Counted from the stretch's first letter, positions 1-10,617 are shown. The stretch is 28,256 nt of DNA from Hypsibius dujardini (GCA_001579985.1 LRSR01013240.1:1-28256), one strand, 5' to 3'. Translations and numbers: made by a program. The notes: generated by a model from the letters alone, not told the origin.

Positions 1-426
1 AATCTTGCCGTTGATTTGTAGCTGCTGAGAAAAGGGGCGATAACTTGTGGCAGCAAGCCGGGTTTGAGCTCGACGCATCAACAGCTGTTCTGAAGTGGTT
101 GTATTCCTTATTTGCCCAGCACATCATTTTCGTTTTAAGCGCGCCTTTTCGGACGTGTATTGCACAGTTTTACCGGCCGGGTTGCCATCATCATCAACCG
201 GCCTGTCATGTCGTTGTGTGTTGCGATTTCAAGTGGGTCTTGTAATGGCTCGTTCAGTCGTATGTGATGTCTTCGTCTAGCAAACAGACCGTTACTCCAA
301 CAATGCAATTAACAGTCTCGACTGCATTCGGTTTGGTTTACGGACAAAAATCACTGCTAAATGACCAGCAGCGATTAAGCGTCCTTATTCGTCTCGTATT
401 CCCCCATTAACGCGGGCAACCGAATT

Positions 427-3400
427 ATGGCGGACCGTTTCCCCATCACAATGATCACCTTCCGGCAGCGGTCACCTGTAGGCCCGCACAACCCGGGCGA
501 CCATGAGCTGAACTCGACAAACGGCCAGGCTGACTACAGCGACCCCGAAGATGGCGACCCCGAAGATGGCGACCCCGAAGATGGCGACCCCGAAGATGCG
601 GATGCAGAGTTCTCGTTTTCACATGGCGAACCGTCCCGTGATCGAGGACACCGAAAGACGGGGCCGTATTTCTGCGATTCCGGTTATTACACGGCTCCAC
701 GGGAGGAGGACGGATACTCCGTGCCGGTTAGCAGGACGACATCGAACTCTCTTCACTCGTTGGAAAATCCAAAACCACCATTAAATTATGAGAGGTATAA
801 ACAGGACAAATAATCACACGGCCAGGGATCGTAAAACTCAGCAAAACTAAAAAACTAAACCAAAAGTTTTAGCGCCTAAATCTTTTTTTTCTTTTTTTTT
901 TTTCAGTTTCTGAGAAAAAAGATACTAAAGCAAAAGTTTTAGCGACCAAGGATTTAACTGGAAACAAAAAAAAAACTAAAATTGTTCAGCCAAAATTAGG
1001 TTTTTTTAACTAGAAATTTTTTTTTTTATCAGTGCATACGGCTCATTCAGGTTTGCGCTTGATAGATTTCCCATCAAGACGTGGAATGATCGCAGCGAAG
1101 TCCCCGAAAATATTCCTGTCCGGAAGAGCGGATTAAAGGCAGTCTTCTTCCCGCCACAAAGCAACATTGATGTTGATGTGAAACCATTTTTAAACACATC
1201 ACTGCACGTCCTGAAAAACAGCCGGCGTCGGGAAAGTAAGGAGTCCTTGAATTGGGCACCGGATTTGTCGACTGTTCGCTTTCACCTTCCCGGGCAAATG
1301 GAAGACTCTGATATGACGCCCACCAGTCCGCGGGGACAAATCTTTCTTCCAGCCCGGAGAACGGCGGCACCATCCAAGAACACTGCTGCAAAGCATGAGT
1401 GAGTTTGTGGTGCACAGAGAGTAATACAATCAACGACAAGATTGAGTACAAAGGAGGGTCCAGGAAATGGGCAAAAGGGGCGGGGCTGGGGGTGGTTTTC
1501 AAACAATCGAACAATCAACCACCTGACCACCCCCTGCTCCGCCCCTTTTGCCAGTACCCCGGACCCTTCAGTGTATCGTATAATCGCGATCTCAAGGGAC
1601 ACTTTTCTGCCCTACCAGTAAATTTTAACCAGCCCGGGTCGTGCTTATTCAGTTCAGTTCACCAAATTAGCACTGTAGGGAGAAATACACGGAAAAGCAC
1701 GACTGTACAATCAATCAATCGAGCACAGCGATTAAGCTGTACGAAATAAGCCAATCAGAGAACAGCGAATCGGATTGAACGTTCAATCGGGTGCAGGGCC
1801 ATACCGAGGGAGGCGGGGCTTAGCTGTCCCTTGAGATCGCGAGCATATGGTACGGTCGACCAGAGTTTCGACCAGAGTTTCGACCAGAGTTCGGGATCAC
1901 CCTTTTTGGCTTTAATTCTGCCACCCAAAAATGTGGCCAACACTACAGGAATGATTCCACTTAATTTATTCATTTCTTCGTCCAAGATTTTAAATGTTAA
2001 TGAATGAAGTGGTATACGTTGTTTTTATGGCAGGACATACTTGTGGAAGAACGCGAGCACGCTTTACGGAATCCTGTTGACCATGGCCAGTTTATGCTTA
2101 ATGCTCTCATCAAACCTCACGCACAACCTCAACATCATTTTCTCTCGAGTACGTCGTTAGACTTTCTCCCGAGTACAGTAAGGGACAGAATTCAATCTAA
2201 TGGAGGGTCCCGGAAATGGGCAAAAGGGGCGGGACAGGGGTAATACTCGAACAAACAACCAATCAACCAGCAGCAACCAGCGAAGCTCCAGAGTAATCGG
2301 AGCGTAGTTGATTGGTTGATTGTTTAACTGTCCCTTTTGCTTGATTGGTTGATTGGTCGATTGATTGACTGGTTCATTCATTGAGTGTTTGATTGATTGA
2401 TTGGTCGATTGATTGAGTGAGTGTTTGATTGATCGAGTGGTTGATTAGTTGATTAGTCGATTGATTGAGTGGTTGATTGGTTGATTGGTCGATTGATTGA
2501 GTGGTTGATTGATTGATTGTCCCTTTTGCCCATTTCAGGAACCTCCGTTAGATTAAATTCTGTCGCTTACTGTACGTCCTTAGACTTTGTGTCCCTAATC
2601 CGCTGAATTCAGTGTCGTGATTCATTGCCCACACAGTGGTTCGACTGCATCATGATGGGAATCGGCATCATCTTCCTGCAGTTCTTCCTGTACCTCCTCC
2701 ACCATCCCGGCGGTCGAAGCTCCATCAAGTCCGCACACCTTGACGTCGGAGAGGAATCAACCGATAAAGTTCACTCCCGCGATCTCCCCCATGGAGGACG
2801 TAACAAAGTATCCATAAAAAATGGTTTCGTGATACCACAATTTCGGCCAGCTGCGAGCGCGAGTGAGAATGTCTTTTACCGCGGAGAGACCGACAGCGGC
2901 AGTTTCTACCTCAAAATGGGAGCTCTCGTTTTCGCGATTGGAGCTATGATCTATAACTGCCTGGAAATGGGCGTGTTCGTCGAGAACCGGCCCTGCTTCG
3001 ATATTGTCATCGGGATCGAACCGTGCCTCTTTGTGCTCTTCCTCGTACTACAACTCTACTTCATCTTCAAGAGTTCCCAGGTAATTGACACTCTTGCACT
3101 TCAGTTCAAAATTTTCAATAAAATTAATAAAGTACAATCAAATTAAATTTAGTAAAATAAAATAAAAATTCAATTGAGTTCAGTTCAGTTCAATTCAATT
3201 CAGTTCAACTCAATTCAATTCAATTCGATTCGATTCAGTTCAATTCAATTCAGTTCAGTTCAACTCAATTCAATTCAGTTCAACTCATATCAATTCAATT
3301 TGATTCAATTCAATTCAATAAAATAATAAATAAATTCAATAATAACAGAGTAAATAAAATATGACAAAATAAAATTCATTATTTAAAATTCATATAAATT

Positions 3401-4223
3401 AAATTGAATATTGCCAACCAAATATTGCAATTGAAAAGCTGACATTTTGTCAATGGATTTGATCTTTCGCTGGACAGCTTTATGTCTTGCGGTACCGAGT
3501 GGTCTTTTGGTTCGGAACCATCCACTTGGTGGCCACAGACATCTGCATCTGGATCCGGATTCTGGTGAACGAGACGCTCCACGAATTCGTCGAGATCAGG
3601 ATGAAGAGCCAAAACAAAACGAATGAAGCCATGGTGGATCATTCGGAAGACGGTGCAGTGGCGGAGCAAGAAATGACAGGTGTGGTACGAGCATTACAAC
3701 GAACCGTAAAACAAAGCACCAGCTCATTTATATACCGAAAAATATATATGAAAAAAAAGAAAAAAGAAAAAATTAAAATGAAAATTGAATTACTTGTTTA
3801 AAGAAGTCTGCTATTTGTTTTTTTTTTCCAGTATATGCTCCACTCTGTGTCAATGAGGAGTCCATTATGCAGGCGCTTTTGGAGAAATCTGCCACCTTCC
3901 TCTATCCGTGCATAATTGAGTATGTGCCTCGTGTCAACTTGAACTTTTGGGGGATTATTTATTCTGCAATGGTACAGGTACACCCTCATCACGGCCGGCA
4001 TTCTGTTTACCATGTGGACGACCGTGGGAAAATTGCCCACTCCATCGTCTTCACCGCAGCCACGCATTATCTCACCACGAACGCGGTTCGCCGTGGACTG
4101 CGACCACGCCTCGCATGGTCTTTTTGCCGGCATTGTGGTCGGCGTCTTGACCATGGTCGGTATTATCCTGTTCTTCGTTTTAATAGTAAGTTTACAACCC
4201 ATGTAAACGGTAATTTAACGTGG

Positions 4224-4282
<59 letters not shown>

Positions 4283-5661
4283 TATGTAGATATTCTTAGA
4301 TTGAGCAAATGGAAGCATTGGGCAAAATACAAAATTGAGCGGGCTTTCTGTACATGCAGGATCAAGATGCAGACAAAGTGGGGTACGACGACCATGTGGC
4401 CGTCTTGATGGGGGAAGTGATGGAGATCATACTGAATTCCCTGGGACTTTTGTCGACGGGGTACTGCATGTTCCAGTTTGTCAACCACTTCAGCTACACG
4501 TCTGAAGAAAGGGGCGTGGAGAAACAATTGACAGATGCATTGCTCTATATCTGTATGGTAAGGATTCTTAACGTTCGGCAGTCACTACAAGTAGATCTGA
4601 AGTCAAGTATTAAATGAAAAGCATTGAATGTGCCACAGTTGGGAGTATATTCCTTTTGTGTGGTGACCTTGATCGGGACGTTCAGAGCGAACAGCGTTGT
4701 GGAAGTGCTGTCCTTCGCATCGGCCTCCCTTCAACTGGTGGCCACCTCAATGCAGACGGTCTTCATAATTGATGCGGGACGGAGGACCGTCAAACGAACT
4801 TTTCGGAGCCGGGGCATGAAACCGGGCCGACAAGCTCTAACGTTTCTGCTGTTCCTTAACTTCGCGTTGTGGGCTACCGACGTCAGTGCTCAATTCCAAC
4901 GAACCGAGTGAGGAATCAATAGCCGAAATCTATCTTCCTTTCACAGGTCTTTTGTGCCCTTCGTATCGACGCAAGTCCTGTTCAGCGGGACTTATTTGGA
5001 GCTCACGGGTATACTACGCTTTATGAATGAATCTCTAGCAAACTGAAAGGATCGGTACTGTAGAATGCCACACAGTTGAAGGGAGCGGCGTTCGGTTAAA
5101 CAGAACAGAACAGAACAGAACAGAACAGAACAGAACAGAACAGAACAGAACAGAACAGAACAGAACAGTCGTGAAGACCAATTCAAGCTTTATTGCTTTA
5201 AACAGAGGACCACACCTGTTGATTGTTGATTAGGTCTGCTGTTTAATGCCAAGCAGAAGCATTCCCAGCATTCATTCAAGCAGTCTACAGTGTATTTCTT
5301 TTGAAGACAAACTTAAGCAAGTCTTCTATTCTATGCAGATGGGCTGTGATCCTGCACATTACTGTGCCCTTGATGATTTTTTACCGGTAAGTAATCGTTC
5401 ATCAACTTTGATTTTGCGCCTGCTCAACTCTCAAATCCGACCTTTTTTCAGATTTCACTCAACGGTTTGCCTGGTACGAATTCAAAACAATCCTCCTTCC
5501 CCCCCCCCCGTTTCCTAATTCACTTTTCCCACTTTACCCAAATATATCTCTGTTATACTTATTATTATATATATTATTTATTTATTTATTTATTTATTTA
5601 GGTGGACATCTGGAAACGAGCCTACAAGGGACCAAAGTCCATTGAGTCATCTAGTGTGTAG
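427..5661 (+). CDS. Otopetrin-like proton channel, 13 exons, complete
   Basis: Otopetrins are dimeric plasma-membrane proton-selective channels with 12 membrane segments. Exons: 427-794, 1033-1398, 2034-2148, 2637-3080, 3478-3679, 3832-3919, 3978-4185, 4360-4557, 4639-4881, 4947-5008, 5339-5386, 5452-5473, 5602-5661. All phases join into 807 codons plus stop. Family signatures seen: MGALVFAIGAMIY and LQLYFIF (about 377-426), HLVATDICIWIR (446-458), YPCIIEY across exons 6-7 (about 523-529), HGLFAG (about 575), QTVFI and KPGRQALTFLLFLNFALW (702-742), and WAVILHITVPLMIFYRFHST before IWKRAY at the C-terminus. Hydrophobic segments lie near 255-273, 284-306, 375-396, 405-428, 438-460, 527-548, 575-597, 612-636, 658-678, 684-707, 728-744 and 766-788. 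The 245-residue hydrophilic N-terminus is long for the family and holds four DPEDG-type repeats encoded by a 15-bp tandem repeat at 541-599. The family call is firm. The start codon and exons 1-2 rest on phase and donor/acceptor fit, so are less certain. The exon 9 donor is taken at 4882 (gtcagt); a second donor at 4910 would leave a 37-bp intron and lose the conserved frame. Confidence 0.92.
1430..1585. mobile_element. Fold-back repeat in otopetrin intron 2
   Basis: A left arm (GGAGGGTCC...GGGCAAAAGGGGCGG) is mirrored by a right arm (CCGCCCCTTTTGCC...GGACCCT). It begins with TCAACGACAAGATTGAGTACA, which also starts the element at 10919. This looks like a non-autonomous, MITE-like fold-back family; no coding capacity is present. 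Borders are approximate because the right end does not repeat the left tip. Confidence 0.6.
1577..1852. repeat. Second inverted repeat in otopetrin intron 2
   Basis: The left end (CGCGATCTCAAGGGACA, about 1587-1603) is the inverse of the right end (TGTCCCTTGAGATCGCG, about 1824-1840), and CGTATAAT/GCATATGGTACG extend the match imperfectly outward. The spacer has no gene. It abuts the fold-back repeat just upstream, so it may be a separate small element or a nested insertion. A triplicated CGACCAGAGTTT motif follows at 1857-1892. Confidence 0.45.
2149..2588. mobile_element. Fold-back element filling otopetrin intron 3, flanked by direct repeats
   Basis: Long imperfect terminal inverted repeats (2173-about 2220 and about 2530-2575) share the GGAGGGTCC...GGGCAAAAGGG core of the family. 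The interior is expanded by a TTGATTGG-type repeat (about 2300-2530). A 17-bp sequence, GTACGTCNTTAGACTTT, flanks it as a direct repeat at 2149-2165 and 2572-2588, differing at one base. The left copy is also the 5' splice site of intron 3. No ORF is seen inside, so it would be non-autonomous. Confidence 0.6.
3170..3325. repeat. TTCAA/TTCAG pentanucleotide tract, otopetrin intron 4
   Basis: About 150 bp of degenerate AATTC, AGTTC and AACTC pentamers lie inside the intron between the exons ending at 3080 and starting at 3478. The remaining intron is AT-rich with no coding sign. Confidence 0.8.
4223..4281. repeat. (CAGA)n microsatellite, otopetrin intron 7
   Basis: About 14 uninterrupted CAGA units lie in the intron between exons ending at 4185 and starting at 4360. 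The ORFs of QTDR/SVCL repeats seen here are products of the repeat, not genes. Confidence 0.9.
5097..5167. repeat. (AACAG)n microsatellite, otopetrin intron 10
   Basis: About 14 AACAG units lie in the intron between exons 10 and 11 (5009-5338). This intron is the longest near the gene's 3' end, apparently because of the expansion. Confidence 0.9.
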
Positions 5662-5851
5662 AATCCGTTCCTTAATCGAATCGAATCGAATCGGATCGAA
5701 ATTTTGCTCCCAGTATATAGAATCCGTTCCTGAATCGAATCGAATTGAATCGAAATGTTGCTCCTTAAAACTGTAACAGATGGCTAAATTACCCATTTTG
5801 TGTGGCTTTTATTTAAGCTTCAAATAATGTATTCCTATTCTCGGCTTGCTG

Positions 5852-5857
5852 AATAAA
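5852..5857 (+). promoter_or_regulatory. Polyadenylation signal of the otopetrin gene
   Basis: An AATAAA hexamer lies 191 bases after the otopetrin stop codon. It is the first on this strand and precedes the next gene by about 420 bases. The rest of 5662-6276 holds a short duplicated TCGAATCGAAT-like run (about 5665-5760) and no gene that I can see. Confidence 0.6.
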
Positions 5858-6276
5858 GACAAGAGGATTGCAATTTTCCCACTTTCAAATCCGCATTGAC
5901 AAGTTCCTTTTGTCATTCGAAAAAGCGGCATTCGATCAGCCCGTTCATTTGTTATTTCACGCCTGAGACCGCGCACGCACTTGAATGTCGGTGTGGGTGT
6001 AGGCCCTATTACTCCCTTAAAGCATACCCACAGGTAGTAGGTAAAGCCGATTAAAACAGTCCAGTTCGTACCGTTATTAACCTGGTTGTTTATGTTAGTT
6101 TTGTCAACTTGCGTCAGCTGTTAAGCGAAAGTGCAGAATGCAGTGCAGCATGCAACATTTTGGCTTTTTTTAATTTAATTATTGGCCCATATTTTCAAAC
6201 TTCCGAACTGCGGTGTGTTAATTAAAAATTTTTTTACATCTCCGTAAGGCGATTCCTTTCCTCTGCTGAGTTTGCC

Positions 6277-7114
6277 ATGGATATAGACGAGCTTCGAAGC
6301 GGTAAGAATAAAGGGCGAATCAAACACAATCCGCCCGAAGACATTTCACTTAATCAACCAATCAACGAGAAGACGCCCATACACTCTTTTCACTTAATCA
6401 ACCAATCAACGAGAAGACGCCCATATACTGTTTCCACTTAATCAACCAATCAACCAAAAGACGCCGATATCCTATTTTCACTTAATCAACCAATCAACCA
6501 AAAGACGCCCATATACTGTTTCCAGTGGGTAAAGCACTCTTGGATAATCTCACGATGGAAAATGGCCAACTCGATGCGGACAGTCTGGAATTGTAAGTGT
6601 GGCCCAGTGAGCTTCCTCCCACCTAGTTGGAGCTGTTTTGCATTGTGGTTTCACAGTGTGCGTCAGGTTGGAGAGGAGATCGACCGGGAGAAGATTGCCA
6701 TCGCGGAATTGTTCGGCGGAGAACTTGCAGCGAGAGCTCGGTGTGATTTCGTCCGGCAGTTCCGCAAGATCACCGCGGAATCTTTGACGGACCTCATCCA
6801 GCGAATGTAAGAAGAATGCGTTTGTATGCGCCGGAAGAGGAGAGGCCGATCAGCGAGGATCTTCATTTAGGAAATGGCAAGAGCTGAGAAGGAAGTGGAC
6901 GCCTCCTCAAGGAGACACTGTTTTTGGAACCAGCTGTTTGGCGAAGGAATTTCAAAATGTCATGAAGGAGTCGATGACGGAATCTCTTCGACTCACAAAC
7001 GCGGTAAGGAAAATCTGCGGTAATCGTGGAGTTAAAAGTCGATTCTATTCAATGCTCAATCAACGAATCAATCAATCAATCAATCTATTAATCAATCAAT
7101 CAATCAATCAATCT

Positions 7115-7151
<37 letters not shown>

Positions 7152-7881
7152 CGAATCAATCAGTCAATCAATCAACGAATTAATCAATCAATCAATCAAT
7201 CGATCAGTCGATCAATCTACGAATCAATCAGTCAATCAATCACGAATTAATCAATCAATCAACGGATCAATCAATCAAGTGCAATTGAAATTTCATAGTG
7301 CTGCTGACTCAGCAATCAATCAGCTAACTTTGCTACACACATCCAGCTGACAGTTCTCCATATTCTATTTTCAGATTGCGGCTGTGGCGGAGGTTTCGTT
7401 AGGCCGATGTGATGCTTTATTGACCTTGCTGTCGTCAGCGGATACTGCGGATGGACATATGCCGCTACTACCGTGCCAGATGACTAAGCAATGGGTCGCC
7501 CTGACGTCCACTTTTGTTGATCAGCTCCGGGCAACCTGCCACACCGTAGGTCTTCATATATTACTGCTACTGTCGATGATGCTGAGGTGAATGTTTTCAT
7601 AGGTTTCTCCTCAAGACCTTAACCCAGGTGCAGCTCTGTATGAAGATCCCTCATGCATTGATCTGAGAAACAACTGTCGTGTTGCTCAAGACCACTCTCG
7701 TCGGTACTGTAGAACGCTTCTTGTATTCGTCTGTCGGATTAATCGGCTGTCTACTGTATTTGTTTGTCATATTCTGCTTTCCTGCTTTCCTGCCTGCCTG
7801 CCTGCCTGCCTGCCTGTCTGTCTGTCTGTCTGTCTGTCCACTTGCCTGCCTGTCTGTCTGTCTGTCTGTCTGCCTGCCTGC

Positions 7882-7924
<43 letters not shown>

Positions 7925-9074
7925 CCTGCCTGTCTGTCTGCCTGCCTGCCTGTCTGTCTGTCTGTCTGCCTGTCTGTCTGCCTGTCTGTCTGCCTGTCTG
8001 TCTATCTGTCTGTCTGTCTGTCTGTTAACAGGGGTTGTCTTGTATAGAATGATCGAAGCCTCCAGTGACTTTATTCGGCTCACCGCGGAGACCCACTCCG
8101 ACTCTGTCGTGAAGACCGCGCTATTCCGACTGCTAAATCAAAAACTGTGAGTCAGTTTTGTTCTTTTCCTCTGGAAATGTGATTATCGAGGCGATATCTT
8201 ACTTTTTTACTTTCTTGTCTATTCCCAAAGATCGTGGGATGATTTCCTACTGCAAGGGCATGAAAAGGAACCGGTGACAACTTTTGGCGTTCCTCAGTTA
8301 ATGGATCTCATGAGAAACTTGTTTCATGAGCGCGCAGACGCGGAAGTTCGGGCTGTAGAGAAGGCGACGGAACAAGCAATTGCTGAGACACTCATGGGTC
8401 AAATTTCTGCTCTAAGAACGGTACGAAATACGACATCAGTTCAGTTCAGTTCAGTTCAGTTCATCCACCAAGAATTGGCACATTGTTTTTCATAGGGCTT
8501 GATCAAGCTAAAGGATCTTACCCCGACCGTTGGCACATGGAACTGTTTCTTGTCCTGTAAACGCGAAGCCCTGAACGATTTCATGACAAACCTTGCCGCA
8601 CTTCATGACTCCGTGGAGCAACAGAGACTTCTCCTGACCGATCATACTGTAATTGGAGCGTCATTGCATTCTCACGTATTCCTGTTTAGTTTAGTTTATC
8701 CCTGTGGGTGGGTTTATTCGAAGTGGTTTGTTTGATATCCGACAGGACCAGTTAAAAAGAGTTGCCATAGTCTGGGAGTCACCTGCCATGCGGGAAGTTG
8801 AGGAGCTTATGGAGAAACATGCACGTTTGGACACCGACATTTTAGCCCACGTGAAAGCTTCCGTTGTCGGTGGACCGAATTATGCGAAATACTTTGAACA
8901 TCGGTAAGTCATGACAATCAATCTGGTTTTCATGACTGCCTCTCCGCGTTCCGCGTTCAACATTACGCGAATATCTGCCTGCCTGCAATGTCTGTCTGTC
9001 TGTCTGCCTATCTGCCTATCTACCTGTCTGTCTATCTATCTGTCTATCTGTCTGCCTATCTGTCTATCTGTCTA

Positions 9075-9135
<61 letters not shown>

Positions 9136-9712
9136 ATGTCTGTATGTCTGTATGTCTGTAGGTGGCAGCGCTGCTCCTTTGAAAACATTCTTCCCCGTCG
9201 TAGGTTGCTGGACATATATGAAATGAGAGAGATTCTCTGCAGCTTCGAATCCAGCAACACGTTCCGGCAGCATTGTCAACTTCGCAGCGACCTTGTGGCC
9301 GCGTTACAGAGCGTAGAGTTCCATCTGGAGACGCAAGCGTTAACCGTTAGTCAAGCGAGAATTCCCTTTCCAGTGTGTACATACTTCCATAATTTACGTT
9401 GCTGCTTTTAACTGACTTTTCTAGGACGAGCAAGATGGTCATGTCGGATCATCACGGGAAAACGGGTCGACGCAATATTTTTCGCTATTCGACGAAAGCG
9501 AGCGGAATTCGCCCGATTCTTCCGACGACTTGTGGAATCAGGTAAAGTGTTTTTTCTTTTCGAAATTGCTGCAGCGCCATCTGTCGCTTTGTCACTGCGA
9601 CTGAACAGACAATCACATTTGTCACTGTGACTTGCAGGAAAACGATGGAAATCCAGGTGATTCTGTTTTCTTCGATTCTTTGAACGTCACAACAGATTTC
9701 TCCGAGGTCTGA
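6277..9712 (+). CDS. Unrecognised 520-residue helical protein, 13 exons, complete
   Basis: Exons: 6277-6301, 6526-6592, 6657-6806, 6871-7003, 7375-7545, 7603-7627, 8032-8146, 8231-8420, 8496-8648, 8746-8903, 9162-9345, 9425-9541, 9638-9712; all phases join to 520 codons and stop. I do not recognise the family. The protein starts MDIDELRS, has no signal peptide or membrane segment, and is mostly amphipathic helix rich in E, R, L and A (for example EEIDREKIAIAELFGGELAA near 36-55, and HERADAEVRAVEKATEQ near 278-294). It ends in an acidic, Ser/Asp-rich tail of about 60 residues (FDESERNSPDSSDDLW), which suggests a soluble scaffold or coiled-coil protein. A spindle or kinetochore type role would be speculation. 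The 25-bp exon 6 (donor 7628, gtgcag) is the least sure; a donor at 7639 with acceptor at 8047 would also hold the frame. No AATAAA follows closely. Confidence 0.78.
6345..6522. repeat. 44-bp tandem repeat, four copies, intron 1 of the 520-residue gene
   Basis: Four near-identical units starting CACTTAATCAACCAATCAAC, each with AAGACGCC(C/G)ATA, lie at a spacing of 43-45 bp. They end against the acceptor at 6525, so the last copy may supply the 3' splice-site context. Confidence 0.85.
7058..7320. repeat. (AATC)n tract, intron 4 of the 520-residue gene
   Basis: AATC repeats with interspersed AACG, TATC and GATC variants occupy most of the intron between exons ending at 7003 and starting at 7375. 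Confidence 0.85.
7783..8026. repeat. (CTGT/CTGC)n tract, intron 6 of the 520-residue gene
   Basis: About 240 bp of CTGT and CTGC units run straight into the acceptor ttaacag at 8031. The long Cys/Leu/Ser ORFs across it are repeat artefacts. Confidence 0.9.
8977..9158. repeat. (CTGT/CTAT/GTAT)n tract, intron 10 of the 520-residue gene
   Basis: CTGT, CTAT and GTAT tetramers fill the intron between exons ending at 8903 and starting at 9162; its last units form the 3' splice site (gtctgtag). Confidence 0.9.
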
Positions 9713-10470
9713 CGGTTGTTGAAGCATGATGCATGCTTTAATCCTTTCCGAACTTCGACTCCGATCTTTCCACTGCACTTCTTACCCACTGCTAGATAGG
9801 GTGGAGCTTTCTTCCACTTTCTAGTCGTCATTTTTACCGAAACTGAGTTTTTGGACGCTCTCAGTTGGCCTGGGAGAGTTGGCCAAAACAGCGTTCCCGT
9901 TCGCGTTTTTGAACGCAAACGCCGTTCAAAAACTTCGGTCAATCGTCAAAACGCCAACTGAATTGGATTGGAAATTGAAACCAGAAATATAGTGTTCTCA
10001 TAATTCCCCGTTCGCGTTCGCGTTCGCGTTCTCCGAACGTTCGCCAGACGTTCCGTTTGGCGTTTTTTTGAACGCGAACAGCAAATAGCGTATTCAAATT
10101 TTTTTTTACTGTAAACTCTAATTTTTTTAGCGTTCTTTTCGTGTTCTAAGAACGCGAACGGCAGTGCAAATACGCGAGCTTTTTGTGTTCGCGATCCCTT
10201 ACGCACCGTCTCAATACCGATTTCTACCCGGAAAACGGTACATAGATACGCAGCGGAACTATCGTTTTCTATGAAAATGGAACTTGACGCGCCAGGCGGC
10301 GAGAAATTTCATTATATAGGCGTAAAACTGGTTCTTTTTTTCGTAGCAAACAAATTTAAGTTCAGTTCCACGTTGTCGCGTCGCAAAAAGTCGTAGACCA
10401 CACTTCAGAGCAAGCAAGGTTTAACACTTCGCACACATTTTCGTAAAAGAAATCCTAACCGTGTGTCCGG
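9713..10470. other. Gene-free spacer with GAACG/CGTTC hairpin-rich stretch
   Basis: No supported gene. About 9840-10160 is packed with CGTTC, GAACG and GCGTTCGCGTTC motifs. These pair as short hairpins, for example GTTTTTGAACG against CGTTCAAAAAC at about 9907-9931. This may be an eroded satellite or element. Confidence 0.5.
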
Positions 10471-10617
10471 TTAGATTTCGATTGCGGCTGGCGGTAAAAG
10501 ATCCAGTTGCTGAAGACGTCCCGGCTGTGATGTGAAGATCGTAGAAGTAGGAGGCTCAGTCGGGAACACACGATTATGGTGTCCGACGGCAATGGTTCCA
10601 CTGCATGCAGGGATCAT
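10471..10617 (-). pseudogene. Possible broken fourth member of the Cys-tail family (first exon only)
   Basis: A 48-codon minus-strand ORF starts at 10617 and reads TIFTSQPGRLQQLDLLP near its end. This parallels the exon-1 ends of the downstream family genes (TVFSCQPGMLQFL... and ...QQPGDFP). At the position where those genes have a CC|gtaag donor, this copy reads CCgccagc and runs to a stop at 10471. No matching QEGG/Cys exon is seen between 10200 and 10470. It may be a relic, or a chance match of a short motif. Confidence 0.3.

Noticed and set aside
1074-1602. Minus-strand ORFs opposite otopetrin exon 2
   Set aside because: They overlap an exon that joins in phase to both neighbours on the plus strand, and run into the fold-back repeat.
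7751-8150. Long ORFs on both strands of Cys/Leu/Ser and Arg/Gln/Thr/Asp repeats
   Set aside because: Translations of a CTGT/CTGC microsatellite inside an intron; the same applies to the tracts at 4223, 8977, 12024, 17648, 25726 and 26780.
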